Shown: in pieces, positions 60,577 through 64,000 of the stretch
Layout: every line of letters starts with the position of its first letter
Numbering within the stretch: position 1 is the first letter of the stretch
From: Hofstenia miamia
Taxonomy: Eukaryota; Xenacoelomorpha; Acoela
Direction of reading: 5' to 3'
NCBI GenBank assembly: GCA_004352715.1
Contig: SCFE01000034.1
Location: forward strand, 773,103-837,102
Length of the DNA stretch: 64,000 bases
The notes under the pieces: model-generated
Seen by the model: the letters and a program-made list of their open reading frames with translations, nothing else
The model's database searches: none
What the model was told of the DNA's origin: nothing
Translations under genes and position numbers: made by a program

Positions 60577-63105
60577 TAAATAGGCAAGAATTAAGGTTGG
60601 CGTTCAATATGATCATACCCCAACTTCTATTAAACTGTTACTCAAATTAGGAGCTGAATTTGTTTATGAGAAATTTTCTCGGTTTATTAACTATGAAATT
60701 ATCGCGTGATTAAGCAAATTAGGTAAGGAGGCTTAATTTCACAGTCCTATTTAAATATTGTCAATCTTACGCGATTGATTGAATTCTGATATCAGGTCAT
60801 TTAATATTAGTTATGATAAAGTAGTTTCAGTTAGAGTTTAGCAAATAATATACTTGTCAAATCGTAATAGTGATTAGCGATTCTCAAATTAATATTGACA
60901 AAAGCAATTCATATCATTTCAGTAAATTGTCTCTCTATTCAAAGTTTCAACGTACAAATGTAAGGTGATGGTAACTACAATAGGTTAAGATGAAATTTCC
61001 TAGAACTTATTCTCACATTTTGGGGTAGAAGACTTCATTCCAACAAGTAAATGTTTCAGTAAAAAATATAATAGTTTGTAAGAAACTAAAAATTAAACAA
61101 ATGAATTTTGCAAATGTCTACAGATTCTAAGAGGTTCACTGTAGAAACAGCTTGTGATTACGTCTTTAGACACTGTTAAGTGTCCCTCAACTATTGTTTG
61201 GGTGGAATAATTAAGTATAGTAGTTTCAACATAATTACAGAATGGTCACTATTCACACTATTCACAATTTAAATGGATTCGAAGATCCTACAATAGAAAT
61301 ACTTATAGCCACCTCAACAGGATTTCTAGTTAATTTTCTTATTAAATCAAATGAAAAATACTGCTGAAAAGAACTAAGTAAAATTCAAAATTCATGTAAG
61401 TAAAATAAATTTAATAAATATTAATTTTTATTTTTTTGTTATCAACCTGGTAAAGTTCAAACTTTCATTAATTATGAAAGAATTTGTTATCATAACAATC
61501 TTGTTTAGAAAATCTCTGATCTACAAATTTCCACCCAAACAATAGTTTCATTTTCATTGCACCTTAGATATTATTGTGCAAAACTCAAGCAATAGTGTTT
61601 TTTTGCCACTTTTCAATTCTTTTGTAAGAAGGAAATTGTTGTTTGCAAGAATATATTTTTTTCGAGCTCTAAATAATGCACAGGCAAATATTTACCACAA
61701 ATTTAACACAATTTTTCTACTGCATTAAGAATGAATATGTTAGTTACGATTCATTGCACTATGTTGTTTATTATCATGCAATGTGATTGGATATACACCC
61801 GTTTTTCATGGGTATGAATCATTTTAACAGGAATAGTAGAATTTGTTTATTAATCAAGCAATTTTGCAATAATTTGAAAGTATTGAAATCGTCATTTTCC
61901 ACAAGAGGGTTTAAATTCTAAATGCATTGAACCACGGCTGGCATAGTCATATAAAGCTGTCATTAATCAACATTCGCAAATCCATTCGCAGATTAAATTA
62001 AGTTTATCTGTAATTCTACAATTGATCTTAGCCGATGATTGTAAACCAACTTTTAATTAACTTCATATATATACTCAAGATTCCTTACTGCACTCTTAAT
62101 GACGTTAAATACAGTTTATTGAAATATCATTTTATATTGAATAATGAAAAATTAGATAAAAAATATCCTAAATATATAAATATAATGTATTTATTTTCTA
62201 GACATATTAAGAATCTGAATTTTACCAAACATATTTTTCCGAAGAAGCAGATCCGATCGGATCCGGGAGAAAAATTATTTTTTACTCTAATTATGTTTTA
62301 CCATATTTCACAATGTATTTGAAAAAGAATCGAACCCATGAAATGAAATTCAAACTCTTATCTATCACTAGTAATTGTTTGTGTTAAAACTAGAAATCTT
62401 AATCGATAAAATTTCAGTGATCTGTAAAAGGAAAAATGCATATTTAACAAGATCATTATAGACTATACTATTAATATTAGTAGTAAATTACATGAGTTTT
62501 TGAAATACTTGATGTCAAATAACATTTAAAGTATAAAAGCCTCAAAAGCATCTTCCTCAATGCTTATCATATTCAACGAAATCTTTCTTCGTTTTGCAAA
62601 CAAACAGTAAACGATGCATAGTTAAATCAATGCAGTTTATTTATTTACTGACTTAAAGTGATAATTTTTTTACAAATGGTTTCCTTTTTAGAATACGCTC
62701 GGTTGAGTAACTTCTTGTTTGTATGTAATTAAACGCCTGGCAGTGATCAGCTATCACATCTAAGAACACTTGTTTATGGGTATATTAAACAATTTTATTA
62801 TACAATTCTTACAACTGTCTGGAAAATGACGTTTTAAATATAATATTCTCTATTTACGTATCAAATTATTGACATAAATTACACATTGAATTTTTGAAGT
62901 AAGTGTTTACATATAAATGCCCATCGGAAATATTCTTTAGGTGTTTTGTTTGTCTAACTAATAACTGATATTCACTGATTGATTATTAATTCAACAATTG
63001 GACAATATGTGAGATTTGTAACATATAAAACCTGTAGAGAAGTGATTATAGCTATAAAATTTTTTTCTAAGGAACATATATATATATATATAACGCAAAA
63101 GTACC

Positions 63106-63153
<48 letters not shown>

Positions 63154-64000
63154 CTTTCTTTACAAAACTGAATATATTCATTGATTAATAACATGGGTTG
63201 CAGAAATTATCTAAAAACCAACACGAATAATATTAATTGTAGACGTGAAAATATCCTACAGATTCGCATACGTGTCTTATAATCAAATGAAAAATACTAG
63301 AAAATCGTATTAAGAATTACTAAGAACTTACAAATCACATCAAATAATTTGGACATCTTACAATCCACTAAGGGCAAACATATTTATCAATTATTTAAAT
63401 AACAGCTCATTGATAAGAAAATCAAGAAGTGTTACTTTTAAATAGTAAGTGCAAAATGGTGAAAAACAGTTCACAGCGTACATAAAAGAACCGTCCTTCG
63501 ATTTTTACACAGTTCTGACACCATTAAGACAAGGCTTAAATACAAGAAAAAGTTATTGTGAAAAAAATTAATGTGCTTTGTTCAAATTGAAGATCCATTA
63601 GAAATATGATTATTTCATGTGTAAAATGATTTTGGTACATTAAAAACACGCATAAATTTACATACATATACATACATCTATAACAGGGACAGTTTCACCC
63701 TTTCTAACTATAATACTACTTAAATACTAAATGAATTTCAAGTGTATACAGCACGAAAGCTAGTTGATTGCTAAAGTTTTGAGAAAACTCTAAAGAAACA
63801 ATATAATATACGGATAATATACGCGAATGAGGAACTTTTACAGAGAAAAAGCTAGTTGCAATACCAGTATGCATACAGACACACTGTTGCCATTGTACAC
63901 CGTAACGCCTTCACTCTTAATTTATTAATTCGGAATCGATTTTAATACCGCGACAAATTACTTTCTTTAAGAGAGTGACTTACAGTGTGTTCTATCATAT
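60577..64000. other. AT-rich end of window
   Basis: No gene seen on either strand. Contains (TA)n tracts at 63070-63092 and 63112-63150. ORFs at 62035-62322 and 62972-63188 lack any recognisable motif. Confidence 0.5.

Noticed and set aside
1-64000. CRISPR arrays, bacterial operons or defence systems
   Set aside because: No regularly spaced repeats or prokaryotic gene organisation; the window is intron-rich animal DNA.

Overview
The window is AT-rich (roughly 70% A+T by eye) eukaryotic DNA from an animal. It has long introns with GT/AG borders, many (TA)n microsatellites (often next to assembly gaps), and cut-and-paste DNA transposons of the Tc1/mariner, hAT-like, possible piggyBac-like and MITE types. 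There are no operons, ribosome binding sites or dense ORFs. An invertebrate metazoan is the best reading; the sequence alone does not let me name the phylum.

The only convincing gene lies on the minus strand and fills most of the window. About eleven exons between 47527 (start ATG) and 4635 (stop) join, nearly all with matching splice phases, into a Patched-related membrane protein of about 985 residues. This is the PTCHD3/PTR branch of the RND superfamily. It has TM1 with a CF/SFAPTD-like segment, a cysteine-bearing first ectodomain, a sterol-sensing-domain block with a GIGVDD motif, TM7, a second ectodomain, and a C-terminal five-helix block with a GFSVDYSTH motif. Two more minus-strand exons further upstream (58530-58793 and 55519-55647) encode a second, diverged version of the TM1 region. 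The phase of the second one would allow splicing into the shared third exon. They are either an alternative 5' cassette of the same gene or the remains of a tandem paralogue.

Layout: 1-2.98 kb is intergenic with nothing supported. 2.98-4.8 kb is a direct duplication of the gene's 3' end. 4.6-7.7 kb holds the C-terminal exons, including a 36-nt microexon present twice inside a 132-bp tandem duplication. 7.7-16 kb is a large intron with a long-TIR mariner and a hAT element. 16-23 kb holds the SSD exons, with a mariner relic between them. 23-47 kb holds the N-terminal exons in long introns with hAT-like MITEs, a 9-bp-TSD MITE and two plus-strand coding-like islands. 47.5-58.8 kb holds the alternative or paralogous 5' exons and a possible piggyBac-like element. 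58.8-64 kb has no gene, but shows a duplicated block broken by single Ns that looks like two alleles assembled in series.

The main things to check are the duplicated microexon, the two 5' cassettes, a one-base frame conflict between the last two exons, and several duplications next to Ns that may be assembly artefacts.
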